A DNA stretch of 64,000 bases from Setophaga petechia (Eukaryota > Chordata > Aves > Passeriformes > Parulidae). Positions 1 to 12,077 of this stretch are shown piece after piece. The position numbers were made by a program, and so were the translations under genes. Below the pieces are notes generated by a model. The model was not told the DNA's origin. It was given only the letters and a program-made list of their open reading frames with translations, and searched no databases. Location: NCBI GenBank assembly GCA_024362935.1, contig JANCRA010000032.1, forward strand, positions 1,364,001 to 1,428,000, read 5' to 3'. The number at the start of each line of letters is the position of its first letter. Position 1 is the first letter of the stretch.

Positions 1-2682
1 GCACTCTGCCTCACCCATGGCAGATCCCAAAAATAATAGTGAATATAGGCAGCCAGCAAAATGGAAGGTTTCTGTCTTGTCCTCAGTCATCTTGTTTGTC
101 ACTTCATGATGCCCTTCAGGCTATCAAGTGTCTATGAAGCCACGTAGCCAGACACAATACCCTGCAGTGCACATGACAGCACAGATCACATTGCATCCAA
201 TGTAATGTCTAAGGCAATTCCCCACTTTCTCTAGCTGATCTGCACTCAACAATGAGGATGTTTCCATTATGCAAGTAGAAACCACAACCACAGGAAAAAG
301 GCTGCACCTCTTTTCTGAGATAACTCACTGGCATCAATTTTAGTGAACAGTTGTCTTACAAAAGGAGAGCAACTGATCACCTGTGGCACTGTTTTAAGAC
401 ATGCAGAAAAACAACAACACTAAGCAAGAGTCAATAGGAAAAAATAAAGAAGAAGGGGGGGAAAATACATTCAGTGGCAACACATTCAGAAAAATGAGTA
501 AGGGAAGATGGCACATGGGATGCTCATCCTTCCATTTCCTAAAAGCAGGTTAGTCCAACTATTACCTTTTCTGTCTGCCCCCCTGGCAAGAGCAGACAGA
601 ACTGAAAAAGATTTAGAAAGTAATTGAATATGGTCTCTGTAGCAGGGCTTCAGGATTTTTTGACATACTAAGACCAAATAATTTGAAGGTACAGTATAGA
701 GAGAAAGGAATTTGGCAAACATTATCACTTATATACTAATTAATATTACTCAGACTCAGAAATCAGTGTTCTCTTTTCCTTAATTTTTCCCATTTGTGAC
801 AGAGTTTAACTGGCATGTAAATTAATCTAATGGAAAACAAACTGAATGGCTACTGTTGACCTTCCTGATTAATTAGATATTTCAGCCAATTAGATACATT
901 ACAACTTCATAATTTACTTCTTTACTTCTATCAAACACCCTCCTCTCCTGAAGGTATAGTTCTGGCAGTTGCCACTAAGTGTCACTGTTCACATAGCCTC
1001 AAAACCCATATTAGGATGCAAACAAAACTGGGCTTGGGGAAGACCATCTATAGTTGGGTGGGTTTAGGTGTAGAAGCCTCATGGGTGACATTCTCATGTC
1101 ATCAGAGTCATCTACTGACAGTGCCCCAAGCCAGGCCTGTTCCTGTCCTAGTCTGGAGGCTGTGACACATCTCCTGGGACACAGCACTGAGAAAGGATCA
1201 CAGCTGTTGGAGGAAAGTACAAAGAGTAGATACCAAGTGGTGAGCAAGAAGGTTAACATGCAACACAAGAAACTTGAGGTGAGACACTTCAAGTTTGGTA
1301 AAGAGCAGCTCCTCACATCTCCTCTCAGTGGTAGCCAACTGCAAGAACACTTCTAGCCTGTTTCTGAGGAGAGGCAATCTCAGGTTAGCTGAAAACACCA
1401 GCCATCACCATCCTGCTGAACAGCAGGCCCCAAATGAGCACTACTTTGGGTGAAGAACCCAGCAGTTGGTTGAGACAAATAGGCTAAGCTTTTCTTGGGA
1501 ATGCAGTTCATATACATTAGACAAATCTGCTCTGGAAGTTCAGTTAATTCCTAGAAACCAGATATAACTATAGAAAAATTACATTAATATTGTTTGACTA
1601 TCTAATTTCAGAACTGGTAGTAAGTGTGAAAAAAAATCAGATTTACAAAGCAACAAAACCAGATACCACCATCAGTCAAGTTTCTGGGAAATATTCTCAG
1701 TGTTATTAGTCTCCCTTCTGTAGGACATGTGAAAGTGCATGGGCTACCTTCAAAATCCAAGATGGGAAATTTTCCAAGCAGCAAGGTCCCAAGCGCCCAA
1801 GTAATCCTCCATGGACTTATATGTGAGGGTAATGCTAATAAAGAACAGCCTGCTGTTAGCTTTCAAAGTTTACATGTGTTCATCAATAGAAATAAGTTAG
1901 GCAAAAAAATCATCTTTGCCTTTTGGAAATCTACTTCGAGTCACTTAATCTATGAAAAGTGTTTTCTTATCATCTAAAGCTACTGACAGGCAGGGCACAA
2001 CTTCAGCAGAGCTTACAAAAAAAACTGGGAAGCAAAACTGGGAATTTGTATCACTTATAAGGATAGAAAAGGTGAAGGGAAGACTGTGGGTGGTGTCATT
2101 TACTGTTCAATGACAGAAATGTGGCTGCATTTTATGATTACAAGACAGTTTGGCTGGAATTTTGAGACCTGGCTGCTTAGGATGAGCAAACAGCAACAGA
2201 ATGTCAAAAAGGTTCAGGGAACTAAAAAGATGAGGAAGACTGGACGAAGGGAGCCCAAGTTTGTCCTGCTCCAAGGTAGTGCTCAATGACTGACCTGGGG
2301 AACTCATGCTCTCCAAACTGAAGTGGAGCAACATAGCACTGACCTAACTATGAATATTTAATGGGAAGATTTCTCATCTATCACCCCAGTAATGGACTGA
2401 TCACTGCGTAAAGATCACTTCTTGGTTCTTTTAACCTTTTTCCGTTGTATTTTTCCTTCATCTTTATGCAGGTCTCCCTCAGCTTGAGCTTCCCCTTCAT
2501 CATGTAAGGTGCTCCTCTACACAGCTCAGAGTTTGGGATTATGGCATGTGGCAAAGTGTGAGGGCTTTCATTGCCACAGGACAGAAGCTCTGCTACTAGA
2601 CTGCAGCTGCCAAGGATTTTGGTATAACACAGGGTGATTTGATGCTTTCAGTTTTATACTAACAAGGTAAAAAAGTCATATT

Positions 2683-2752
2683 AAAAAAAAAAACCAAAAA
2701 ACAGAACTCTCAAAAATTAACAAAAAAACCCAAAATCCCAAAACAAAACATA
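2683..2752. repeat. A-rich low-complexity tract
   Basis: About 70 bases made of A runs broken mainly by C (AAAACC- and AAAACCC-like units), with almost no G. It is simple low-complexity sequence. It could be the decayed tail of a retroposed sequence, but nothing recognisable lies directly upstream. Confidence 0.7.
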
Positions 2753-4863
2753 AAATTCTCCCTCACCTTTACTGTCCCTCCAGTGAGATATGATAAGAAA
2801 AGAAACCTAGAAAACTAGAAAAGCAAACATTTAGCAAATGCTTAGCAAATAGATATGATTTCATTAAATGTACCAAAGAACATGATGAGTAAAACATCTA
2901 GTCAGCTTCCAGACTGCTCTCTTACCTGAGCAAGAATTTAAAAGTTATACAGTTTTGTGTTCAGGCAAATTACAGGAGGAACATTCTCCAATACAATCCT
3001 GTAGTGTGTGGGAAGACATTTTAGCTTGTGCAAGCTAATCAATCCCTCCTGTTAGCAGATTGAGCTGTCATTTAGTAGGTCAGAGAAACACTGAAATGCT
3101 ATTCTGTAGTCAGAGGAGACATCTCTGAAACAGATTTTTAAATTTCTCAGGCCATTTTCTTTTGCTCTGTCAGCAGGCAACTGTGATTTACAGACATGTC
3201 AGACCTGAACCAACTATTTCTACTGAGAAGAAAATTACTAGAGAAAAAGATGAAAACATGTAACAAGTGATTTGGGTATTTGTTCATACAGGTGAAGAAT
3301 AAAACAAGTTCAATTGCAAATGTTGAAATTAAGCATGAGGACATATAATTGTTCAATAAGCTTTATTTCTAAATCCTGGCTCTATTTCATCTCCTCAGAC
3401 ACAAACTGAAAAGCAGAAGTCGTGGCTTTCCATCAACACACACAAAGCTGGAAGCGTGTTGCCTCTGCCATTTGTCCTGACAAATAGACACATCTTTCTT
3501 CAGCATAGCACTAGTAACCTTTACTCTATTATTACCATTGGGATTGGCAGAAATATTGACACTGCACTACAAAAAGAATGAACAGCAAAATGAAGCCCAC
3601 TGCAGCATACAGGACTTACTTGGGATTATTGCTATTTTTGTGGAAAAAAATAGAGATTTGGATATTTGCTGCTCATGAAGGCTTTACATTCTGATGTCTT
3701 TTTCCAACAATTTCCAAATAGCCATACCAAATTTTTCATCAGGGGTTTGGATTACTGTAAATGTACTGTCAGCAGTACTATGGTACCACTGACACAGCAG
3801 TGAGTACAGCATCAGATGCCACAGCAGAAGGCAATCACAGCAATTTACAGACAACTCTGTGTTCACTTCTACTGGCACATCAGACATTTTAAGCAGAGGG
3901 AGCCATCCTGCAAACACACAGGAATGTGGCCCCAGAGGAGAGTTCAGTCCAGCAGCTATTGTTATTCATCTTGGAAAGTACAAGATCCCATTTGTTGCAT
4001 ACTCAGAGACACCCCTTCAGACACACAGACACATCTTCCTCACTAACTTAATATTTAGACAAGCATTAGAGTTGGAAGAAGAATTTTTGGTTCCAATTAT
4101 TCACTTCTTATGGTGGCTGGCAACTTTTGTCACATCATACACCAACTAACAAGCCCATCATTTTGATTAAAGCAGTAATTTTCTGTATCTTGAGCCTACT
4201 AGGGGATTATTTTTATTCTGTCTAGTGTTGGCTGAGCTTTCTAGATATGAAATCATTATGATTTTTTTACCTCTAACTTTAAATCTGTCCTTTTTTCTCT
4301 CTCTCTCTCATTTACCTGTTAGGTTTGTTCTTTTCCTTATCTTTGAATTTAAACCTGACCTTTCCTATTCTGTCACAATGTTAGATGAGTTCTTTGTCTT
4401 CATCTTATTGGATTTTCTTTCCAGAGCTTTTGACATTTTGCAGTTCATGGTTTCTTTCAACAAATGAATGCCTTGAATGCCTTGAGTGATGAATATTAGC
4501 ATAATTAATATTGGTAATGGCAGCTTTACAGTTTGGGATTTTTGTTTTGTTGTTTTCTTTTTACTTTGAGTAAAGACTAGTTAAGGTGAAAAGAATGTTC
4601 TTCATTAAGGCCACAGGCACTTTGTTTTCCCCACTTGGTTTTAACCAATTTCAGACTCAGAAAAAAGTCCAACAGCTAGGACAAAAAACGAGATAATTCC
4701 AAAGTAAAGGATGATGGAACGTGCTACTTGAAAAATTAAACAAAATAATAAACACTAACCCAGCATAGGGGAAAAAAAACCTAAAAAAACCCCCCAGAAA
4801 TGCAAAAATTTGTATACTTTATATGAATTTGATCTTTCAAACCACAATACAATACAGAGTTAT

Positions 4864-4888
4864 CCCAGCTGTTATCAAATCAGCTGGG
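4864..4888. repeat. Short perfect inverted repeat (8-bp arms)
   Basis: CCCAGCTG at 4864-4871 and its exact reverse complement CAGCTGGG at 4881-4888 are separated by 9 bases. Each arm contains a CAGCTG E-box. It could fold as a small hairpin or be a paired bHLH site, but eight-base arms also occur by chance in a window of this size. Confidence 0.5.
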
Positions 4889-5539
4889 TTTACAGGCATA
4901 CCAGCTAGATTTGCTAAATCTAGATTGCTTCACTCAAAACAGTGATTCACAGTCATATTTCTCATCTTTATTTTTAGTAATGTCAATACCAAAACCTTGC
5001 ACTGATTCAGAACAGCTTATTGGAGCCACTGGGTTGTCCAGGCTGTCTAGGACTGAGATTGGCTTTCTAAACTCTGCTGAGATATTGGTTCCATTTAAGG
5101 TTGCTGCAGTGTGAAATTTCTCGGGCCATTTGTTTGGTTTTTTTCTTGTACAAATGAACACACTTGTAGAGCTTTAGCTTTGGGGGGTTTAAGTGCAACC
5201 ATAAGTTGTACTTTAAGTTTTGTCTAGTGACAAAGATGAACAACAATGAAACATAAAAAGCCGTGGTTCCTCTACTACAGAGAAAATGATGAAGGGAATG
5301 AAAAAGGAATATGCCAAAGTTCACCATACCACAAGAACTTTGAAAATTGGTGAAAATTTGTAACACATTTCCTAAGCAGCTGAAATTCAACATTTCACAG
5401 TGAATTTGGAAAAAGGTTTTTGGGACCAGAAATATTTTGCTTACTATGGAATACCAGTTAACATGTTCTACCAAAAGAAATCAGTGACAGCAGTTGTCAG
5501 GAAAAGCAGGGAAGACATCTGGAGGTAAAATTAAATAAA

Positions 5540-6720
5540 AGTGTATAACAGTATAGAAATTAGAGGGGGAAATGTGGTCACTACTGCCTGGATGACACAG
5601 TTAAATGAATGTCTGACTTTCCACACACAGCACAATCTAAGGGGACTCTATGGAGGGTGAAGCAGAGTGGAGACACCTTGGCCAGGCTCTGTTAAACTCC
5701 TTGCAGAGGAGGGAGCCTGGCGACACCTTTTAGCTGATCTGAATGATTTCTGATGTAAAATGTACTTTGAAATCAGAAAATCAGGTGTTCAAGTCATTAT
5801 CAGCCTTTGAGAGAGACAGATGAGAAACATGGGAATATGTGCTGATAAACTTATGACTGAAAATTATCATCTTACAATTGGGAAAAAGCATCTTAAAACT
5901 GAGGTTGACCACCTTAAATCTCTGCTCACTGCAGCTGACCACAGACAAAACTGTTGCTGAAGAAACAATCTCCTATTTCAGATAGGTGGCTCTGCAATTC
6001 AGTACTTTATACAGACCCTGAGGCTTGGGATGGGGATATTTGGTATGATAGTGATGATCATGAGACCTCAGAGAACCCTGACTCTAAGTCTGATGAGGGT
6101 AACAATGAGATCCTTACTACTGTGCACTCTATTCCCTAGTCTCTGACAGAGTTGGCAAAATTGCAGGAGAATTTATTCAAGAAAACCAGAAAACTCTGCA
6201 GTTGAAATTATGTTTATACAGACTCCTGATTCCCTTGGCAATAATGGAAACATAGAGGGTGATCCCTGTGATTACAAACCAGGGGAAAATGATTATTTAT
6301 CTCCTTAAAATTCCTATGTGCATAAAGCCAGGTGTCCTACAAAACCTCAGGATGGATAGGGGGAGCCTACTCGAAAAACAACTCAATTTAATCCAATTCA
6401 AGTGGCTGATTCCCAAAGGCATTATGGCCATAAGCCAGGCAAGACTGAAAAACAGCAAGTGTATACATAATGTCCCATTCATTTGGATTCCAGTGGGTTC
6501 TTGTCAACAGTTAATAACTTTTCTTACAGATGGGGGAGCTCAACATTTGATACTAACATAGCGAGATGACAAGACTGGGATGGCAAAAAAGTTAAAATCA
6601 CTGGAGTAAACAGAGCAAGTGTTATCTGCTGCTAATGTTAATTTATGGCTCTTGGGTGAGAAGAAGATGTTGGCTACTCATTGCAATCAAAGATCACAAA
6701 CACAAATCAATCACAAAGGA
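5540..6720 (+). pseudogene. Degraded endogenous retrovirus gag-protease-like relic
   Basis: Several short plus-strand frames in changing phase together resemble a retroviral gag to protease order. At 5838-5951 a frame encodes a leucine-spaced, coiled-coil-like stretch that runs into a stop. At 5954-6139 another frame encodes an acidic S/D/E-rich linker. At 6259-6561 a third frame ends in a hydrophobic run followed by D-G-G-A (6529-6540), where retroviral aspartic proteases carry D-T/S-G-A, and then a stop. A flap-like V-K-I-T-G-V segment follows near 6590 in yet another frame. Frameshifts, stops and the altered active-site motif make this a dead copy. No reverse transcriptase, integrase or flanking LTR pair was recognised, and the boundaries are approximate. 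An ERVL-like affinity is my impression only. Confidence 0.55.
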
Positions 6721-8769
6721 TTTGAGAAAATCTCTTTTAAGTGACAGTGGTACACTGTATGTGCTGTTATGAGACAAGTTTATTCTGCATACAGTTCTAA
6801 AGCAACATTATTAGTTCTAAATCAGTCAGGTTATTAGGAGAAAGCTTTTAATATTCTAATATGTAAATCCTTATGTTTATTTTTATGAGTTCTTTACTGA
6901 GAAAAAAATTTTTAAAATCTCTTTGTCCACTCACACACATGCCCAAACACACACACTCCTTTTCTTCTGCCTGCTTTGTATCAACTTTGAGAGGTTAGAG
7001 AAAGAGAAACATGACGTGAAAAAAATCCAGAAGTCATACGTAAACCAATGAGCTTCAAGCCTAAGGCTCAGGTGGCCCCAAAACAATCTCTGGTTAGAAG
7101 ACTAAGAGATCAGATGTTTTGAAATAAACTTGCCCCAGCGATCAGACTTCAGTTCTAATCGCTGCTTTCACAGCAGTGAATGACTATTCCAGCCCTATTC
7201 TCTTGGGAATTGCCTTTTGCAGGATATGCATTTTTTACCCCACAACATTTTGCAACATAAATGCTAGAAGCCTCTCACAATGAACAAAAAATATAGGCTC
7301 AGGAGTCTAACATTCAAATTCTGTCAGTGCTTTGCTTGCAGTCCTATTTGAAACATCTTTTTTAGCCCACAGTGATTTATAATTTGAAAATTATTTTTCT
7401 TAACTAACAGAAATGCAATGTACTGTATGCTTGATTATTGTGAGAGATTGTTTTGGGAAAAGTATGTAACACCTCTTCAGCATGGAAGTCCAGCAGCAGA
7501 ACAGGACAAGATTTTGTAGCATTTTTCCATTGCAGCAGGAGGGTAACAACGAAATGGAAGAGAAAAGCATCAGCTACCTGAAGAGGAATTTCAGCTGCTC
7601 TTGCTATAACATCATTTCTAGACACCTAAAAAAAACCTTGATTGAAGTTATGCAGTCTTGACTAAACATGAGAGGTAGCTACATTTCTGGATGACAACAG
7701 GTCTAAGTCTGGAATTATCCATGGATACCTCCCACATGCTATGTTATCAGTATTTTGTGTGAGAGCTTCCTAAGCCATCTGAGAAAACGGCTTTTAGTTG
7801 GCAATGGCTACATCTGATTTGCTGCTGGCAAAAAAGATACCGAGTTTGGTTTTGGCAGAGGGATCACTGCAACGCTCCTGATGAAGACATGAAAAGGCAT
7901 ACTTGGTACAGGCTAAAAGCAGTTCCTGATCTGACTATTTATGGATCCCTATTCCCTGTGTCAATCTGGGATACCAAAAATGGAGAGGGCCCTTATTTTT
8001 TAAATTAAGCCTGAGCTGATCATACAAATTAACTAGTGAATTATTACACACCAGATGAAATAATATCCAGGGTGAATTAATTCCAGGAGGATGTCAAATA
8101 CTAATGGATCTCATATTCCTCAACTCTCCAGATCTCTTCATTGCTGACCAATGAGATTATTTGCTTGCCAACTGGACGGTAGAGAACTTCCTAAATATCA
8201 TGGCAGATGATGTATTCTATCATCTGCTCCCTAGCAGTCCACACTGGCCATACTGTTGTTGCACAACACGATGCACATCATGGCTTCACAGCTCCCAATT
8301 TCCTTGGAAGGAAATCTAGCTGTATGCCAGGTTGACAGCTATGGTCAACTTCTGTAAGTCTCCCAACTGACTTGATGAGAGAAGGAGTCTTAACTGCTGA
8401 GTATACCTCCCTCACAACATAGGTAGAAATTGTCTTCTAAATGCCATGAACCACTAATAAAATATCCTATTTTAACATACAAATCAGTGGGGGAGAAAAG
8501 GTATGCCTAAGACTTCTAGGTATGAGTGCTGCTCTTCTGTTGTGTACATCTTGGGAGATGAAACACAGGAATTACTCAGGAGTTGTGTCTTTTCAGAAGA
8601 GGAGGTTTTCTAGGTAAATGCTGAGTTTGCTCAGATTTAATGACTTAATAGCTGCCTTTCCTTTGGATGGTGTGTCACTCACCCTGTGCACAAAACACAG
8701 AGGAACTATCCATTTAGAAAACCAAAAGAAACCTCAACAGTATATAAGTTAAAGTTATTCACCAGAATG
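6721..8769. other. Gene-free stretch downstream of the ERV relic
   Basis: No motif of reverse transcriptase, integrase or envelope was recognised in any frame, so I cannot say whether the ERV relic extends into this stretch. Open frames are short and unconvincing. The sequence is AT-rich and otherwise unremarkable. Confidence 0.5.
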
Positions 8770-8773
8770 ACTG

Positions 8774-8793
8774 CCCCCCCCCCCCCCCCCCCC
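8774..8793. repeat. Poly-C tract, 20 consecutive C
   Basis: Twenty uninterrupted C bases on the plus strand, so G20 on the minus strand. The tract lies at the putative 3' edge of the minus-strand LTR-like segment at 8774-9000. Long homopolymeric C/G runs are rare, length-unstable and can form G-quadruplex or i-motif structures. They are also frequent sites of sequencing-length error. Confidence 0.95.
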
Positions 8794-9000
8794 TCAGAGA
8801 GCAGCTGAAGATTCAAGGACAAACTTAAACAAAATAACAAGGCAGCTTTATTCAGTCCCTTTGATCCAAAAGATAGCACTCACTAAACCTTAAAATCTAT
8901 TTTGGGTCTCCTGCAGAAAGTCTGCTGCGAAAGAAATGGAGTTTTATAATAACTATTTGGAGCCTTAGGGGTTCAGAGCATCCTCTCATTCACATTACTG
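8774..9000 (-). mobile_element. Probable solo LTR, 3' part, minus strand
   Basis: Read on the minus strand, a TATAAAA box (8942-8948) is followed about 95 bases later by an AATAAA polyadenylation signal (8847-8852). A T-rich U5-like stretch then runs to the poly-C tract. This spacing and order are typical of a retroviral U3/R/U5. The 5' boundary was not found and may lie beyond 9000. No partner LTR or target-site duplication was recognised. It is opposite in strand to the ERV relic at 5.5-6.7 kb, so the two are probably separate insertions. Confidence 0.45.
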
Positions 9001-9755
9001 CTGCCTTACTACCCAAATGCATTTTCATGTGTACCCTAATCAGTTCATTAACTGTTTGAATGCTATTTTTGATGCCAGAAAGAAATATCTAAGTAGAACA
9101 CTGTAAAAAGTTCTCTTTTCATTGGGAATGATGAAAATCCTTCCACATAGATTTCAGACTCTATTATAAACTGCATCTGATAATGTGAAAGCTCAATCTC
9201 CTAGCAGTACATTAGGAAAATTAGTTTTAAGCTCTACTTGCTCATAAGATTTAATATGGGGTTTTATTTTTTAAATCTGATATGTCAAAAGAGAGATGAC
9301 AGGTAGTGCAAGGGACAAAGAAATTTCCTGCAGAAAGGAATTGAAAGGAACAATATCTGGAACTTAAAAGAAGGGGAGAAATGTGTGAATATTTCAAGAA
9401 TAGCAGAAAAACATCATTATTATAAGCATGGGGAACATGAAAGGGAATTGGACAGATGTCAGGTGGGAAAGAGGGAAAATTCCTCTGATCAAGGCATTTG
9501 CTCATGGGTGCAACAGAAAAAAAGCCAAATGCTTAAACATTGTGGTGGAATTTTACAGTCACTTTAAAAAAATATTTTATATGAGTTCTGTGTCATAAAG
9601 TTTAATTTAGATACCAATTTATGGTATCTAAAGGCTTTGGATTAGAGATAAATGTTTTCTTCTGAGATGTATTTGGTTCACTTTGTTGAAAAGAGTTTCA
9701 TTCCTCACTGATGTCCTGGCTTTTACTTGAAGTCCTTAGTGGGGGTGTTATGCAC
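9001..9755. other. Gene-free stretch with a perfect hairpin
   Basis: No coding or transposon signature recognised. It may include the unresolved 5' part of the LTR-like element on its left, and it contains the 11-bp hairpin listed separately. Confidence 0.55.
9606..9632. repeat. Perfect 11-bp hairpin with 5-base loop
   Basis: TTTAGATACCA (9606-9616) and its exact reverse complement TGGTATCTAAA (9622-9632) flank the loop ATTTA. It is the tightest perfect stem-loop I noticed in the window. It has no flanking element, terminator context or longer miRNA-length stem, so its function is unknown. Confidence 0.75.
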
Positions 9756-10172
9756 TGAAGCACCTCCCCTATGAGGAAAGGCTGAGAAATTCGGGGCTGT
9801 TCAGCCTGGAGAAGAGAAGGTTGCATGGAAACCTCACAGCAACCTTCCAGTACCTGAAGAGGGGAAACAGAGAAACCAGTGAGGGAATTTTTGTCAGGAA
9901 CTGTAGTGATAGGATCAGGAGTAAAATGAGTTCAAACTAAAAGAGGAGAAATTTAGGTTGGATTTATGGAATAAATTCTTTACTGTGAGAGTGGTGAGGC
10001 ACCAGAATGCAACTGCCCAGGGAAGTTATTGATGCCCCATCTGTGGAAATGTTCAAGGCCAGGTTGGGGGGCTTTGAGCAACCTGGTTCCAGCCACAGCA
10101 GGAGGCATTGGAACTAGATAATCTTTAAGATCCCATCAAACCCAAACTATTCTATGATTTTGCAACTCTATG
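9756..10172 (+). mobile_element. CR1 LINE, 5'-truncated 3' end
   Basis: It begins in the CR1 segment with 'cctatgaggaaaggctgag' and 'ttcagcctggagaagagaag', runs through the conserved 3' region ('ctttgagcaacctggttcc') and ends with 'ccaaactattctatga', the characteristic CR1 terminal octamer. CR1 elements lack poly-A tails and are usually 5'-truncated, as here. The conserved 'ggttggactagatgat' block is diverged, indicating a non-recent insertion. Coding potential is lost. Confidence 0.92.
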
Positions 10173-11819
10173 CCCAATAATTTGCAAATTACTGCAATTC
10201 TTACCCTATTCTCTGTACCAAAAAAAAAAGTGAAGTGACATCTCTAGCTTTCTTATAAGGTGATACAGATTCCCTTCAGTTCATCTGCAATGGTATTCTT
10301 TTAGCACTGACTTAAAATACATCCCCGTTGTGCTAATTATGATCCAATGCTTTCTAATCCTTTCCTTCATAAATCAGAAGACACCAGCAGTGAACAGTTT
10401 CCCAGCCCCACACAGGTGCACAGGACATTACACATCTGCAAGTGCAGTGATGCAAACTGCAACACAATGGTTGAACACTTGCTCTGCTCAATTTAACACA
10501 AAAAAGTTTTTTTTTTTTTTTCTTTAAGCAGAAATGGTTGCAGGAGGCATAATATCTACATTAAAGGAAACAATATGCAAAGTTGAAATTTAATTTGATG
10601 TCTGTCATCCTCTGAGAACCTTCTGTTGGATTTCATGTGTTATTTCATGTGTTATTCTGTTGTTATTTCATGTGTTGGGGTAGGAGGCTGGAAAGAAGAC
10701 ATGACATTCACCTCCTGCTTCTAATACACAAGATAATGGAAATTAACATAAATGTAGACACAGGAAAGCATAAAATATTTTCAGTCGGTAGACTGCTGGA
10801 TTTGCATAAGGATGGGTGTGTGTACTAGTTACAAAGACATTGATCATACCAACAGACTGAAATACAGTACAGTTTGAATGCAAAACTACTGCTAGCCTAA
10901 GGTAAGCACACTGTTTACCTCTGTAGTCACTGGTGTTCATCCTATCAAGCAGTTGGGGATCTATACATGTTAGCAATGCAATTCAACATTAGTGGAAAGA
11001 CATAACTGAGCTTCAAGATCTTGAAAAGGGTGACTTAGTTGGACTGGACAGTTGAAGGACTTTGATGCAGAGGCAGCTCTGAACTTCTGGAAGACAAAGA
11101 GCACATTGCTGGTTCTTGACTGAGATCGAGGTTAGGTGGTAATCAAGCAACTCAGACTAACAAAATATGTGGGGAGGTTGATCAGCAACACTTTATTTTA
11201 TGCCTAAAAATGGAAGTTGTTCCTGCTATAACAAGTCTGTCAAGACAGCTTTTCATCCAGTCTCATGAGGTGTTCTAGGGTGCAGCTTCTCTCTAAAGGA
11301 GAGAGGAGGCTTCAGCTATCCTGCCTCATTTACGGCAGAGGGAAAGTTGGCAGAATTAAAAGACACCTGTCGTTCCTGGATATTCAGTCCAAAAAGACTT
11401 AAAACAGCATTTTTCTTATGTAGGGACAGTAACATAAAAAGGGGTCAGGCAAAAGCAATAATTTCAACAACATTTCCAATTAATGGAAAGCCAAATTATA
11501 CATGTTCAGAGAATCAGACAGTAGTGGATACTGCTAAAGAACAGATAAAAGTTAAATATCATGCTTTCAAAGGGATAGAGGTTACAAGATCGAATACAAT
11601 TTTTGAGCATATAATTTAATCTGTAAATGTATGAGTTAAGTTAAATAGCAAGAACTGAATCCACTACTTGAGGTATTATTCCACTAACAAAAGGACTACA
11701 TCTATTATATACATAAAAGCAGTGATATCTCCTTGCAAATATTCCAGCAGTTATGGGATGTCTTGAATAACTCATTGTATAGCTGCAGCCCCAGGCAGTC
11801 ACATGATTGCATTTAAGCA
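10173..11819. other. Gene-free stretch with small simple repeats
   Basis: No exon or further transposon recognised. A run of 15 T lies at 10507-10521, and the 12-bp tandem repeat at 10630-10676 is listed separately. Confidence 0.6.
10630..10676. repeat. Short tandem repeat, 12-bp unit ATTTCATGTGTT
   Basis: Two perfect adjacent copies (10630-10641 and 10642-10653), an 11-base degenerate copy (10654-10664), then a third perfect copy (10665-10676). A small minisatellite, probably arising by replication slippage. Confidence 0.85.
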
Positions 11820-12077
11820 GGGCCTGGTTGCAATAGGACAAGGGTTGATTCAGATATGAATGAGGAAGAAGATTTTTACCACAAGGGTGCTGAAATACTG
11901 GAACAGGTTCCCCAGAGAGATCATGCATGCCCCATCCCTGGAAACATTTAAAATCAGATTGGAGGGGTCTCTGAGCAACCTGGTCTTGTTAAAAATGCCC
12001 CTGATCACTTCAAATGGGTTGGACTAGATGACATTTAAAGGTTCCTTCCACCCAAACTATTCTGTAATTCTATGATT
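11820..12077 (+). mobile_element. CR1 LINE 3' fragment
   Basis: It contains 'tgctgaaatactggaacagg', 'gccccatccctggaaacatt', 'tctgagcaacctggtcttg', 'gggttggactagatgacatt' and ends 'ttctgtaattctatgatt'. These blocks occur in the order expected for the CR1 3' end on the plus strand. The left boundary is approximate and small internal deletions are likely. Non-coding relic. Confidence 0.92.

Larger units (their letters stand above)
1..5539. other. Gene-free non-coding stretch
   Basis: I see no exon, RNA gene or recognisable transposon here. The open frames are short (at most 135 codons), lack family motifs and are not flanked by convincing splice sites. The stretch includes a segment at about 845-900 with a TTAATTAG homeodomain-type core, a (TC)7 run at 4296-4309, and the A-rich tract and hairpin listed separately. 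Ancient unrecognisable repeats cannot be excluded by eye. Confidence 0.6.

Noticed and set aside
1054..1356. 100-codon plus-strand open frame, overlapped by minus-strand frames of similar length
   Set aside because: No recognisable domain. Frames of comparable length are open on the opposite strand and there is no convincing splice or promoter context. Consistent with a locally stop-poor stretch.
5067..5474. 135-codon minus-strand open frame
   Set aside because: Composition is rich in F, L and C from AT-rich antisense reading, with no family motif or exon-like boundaries.
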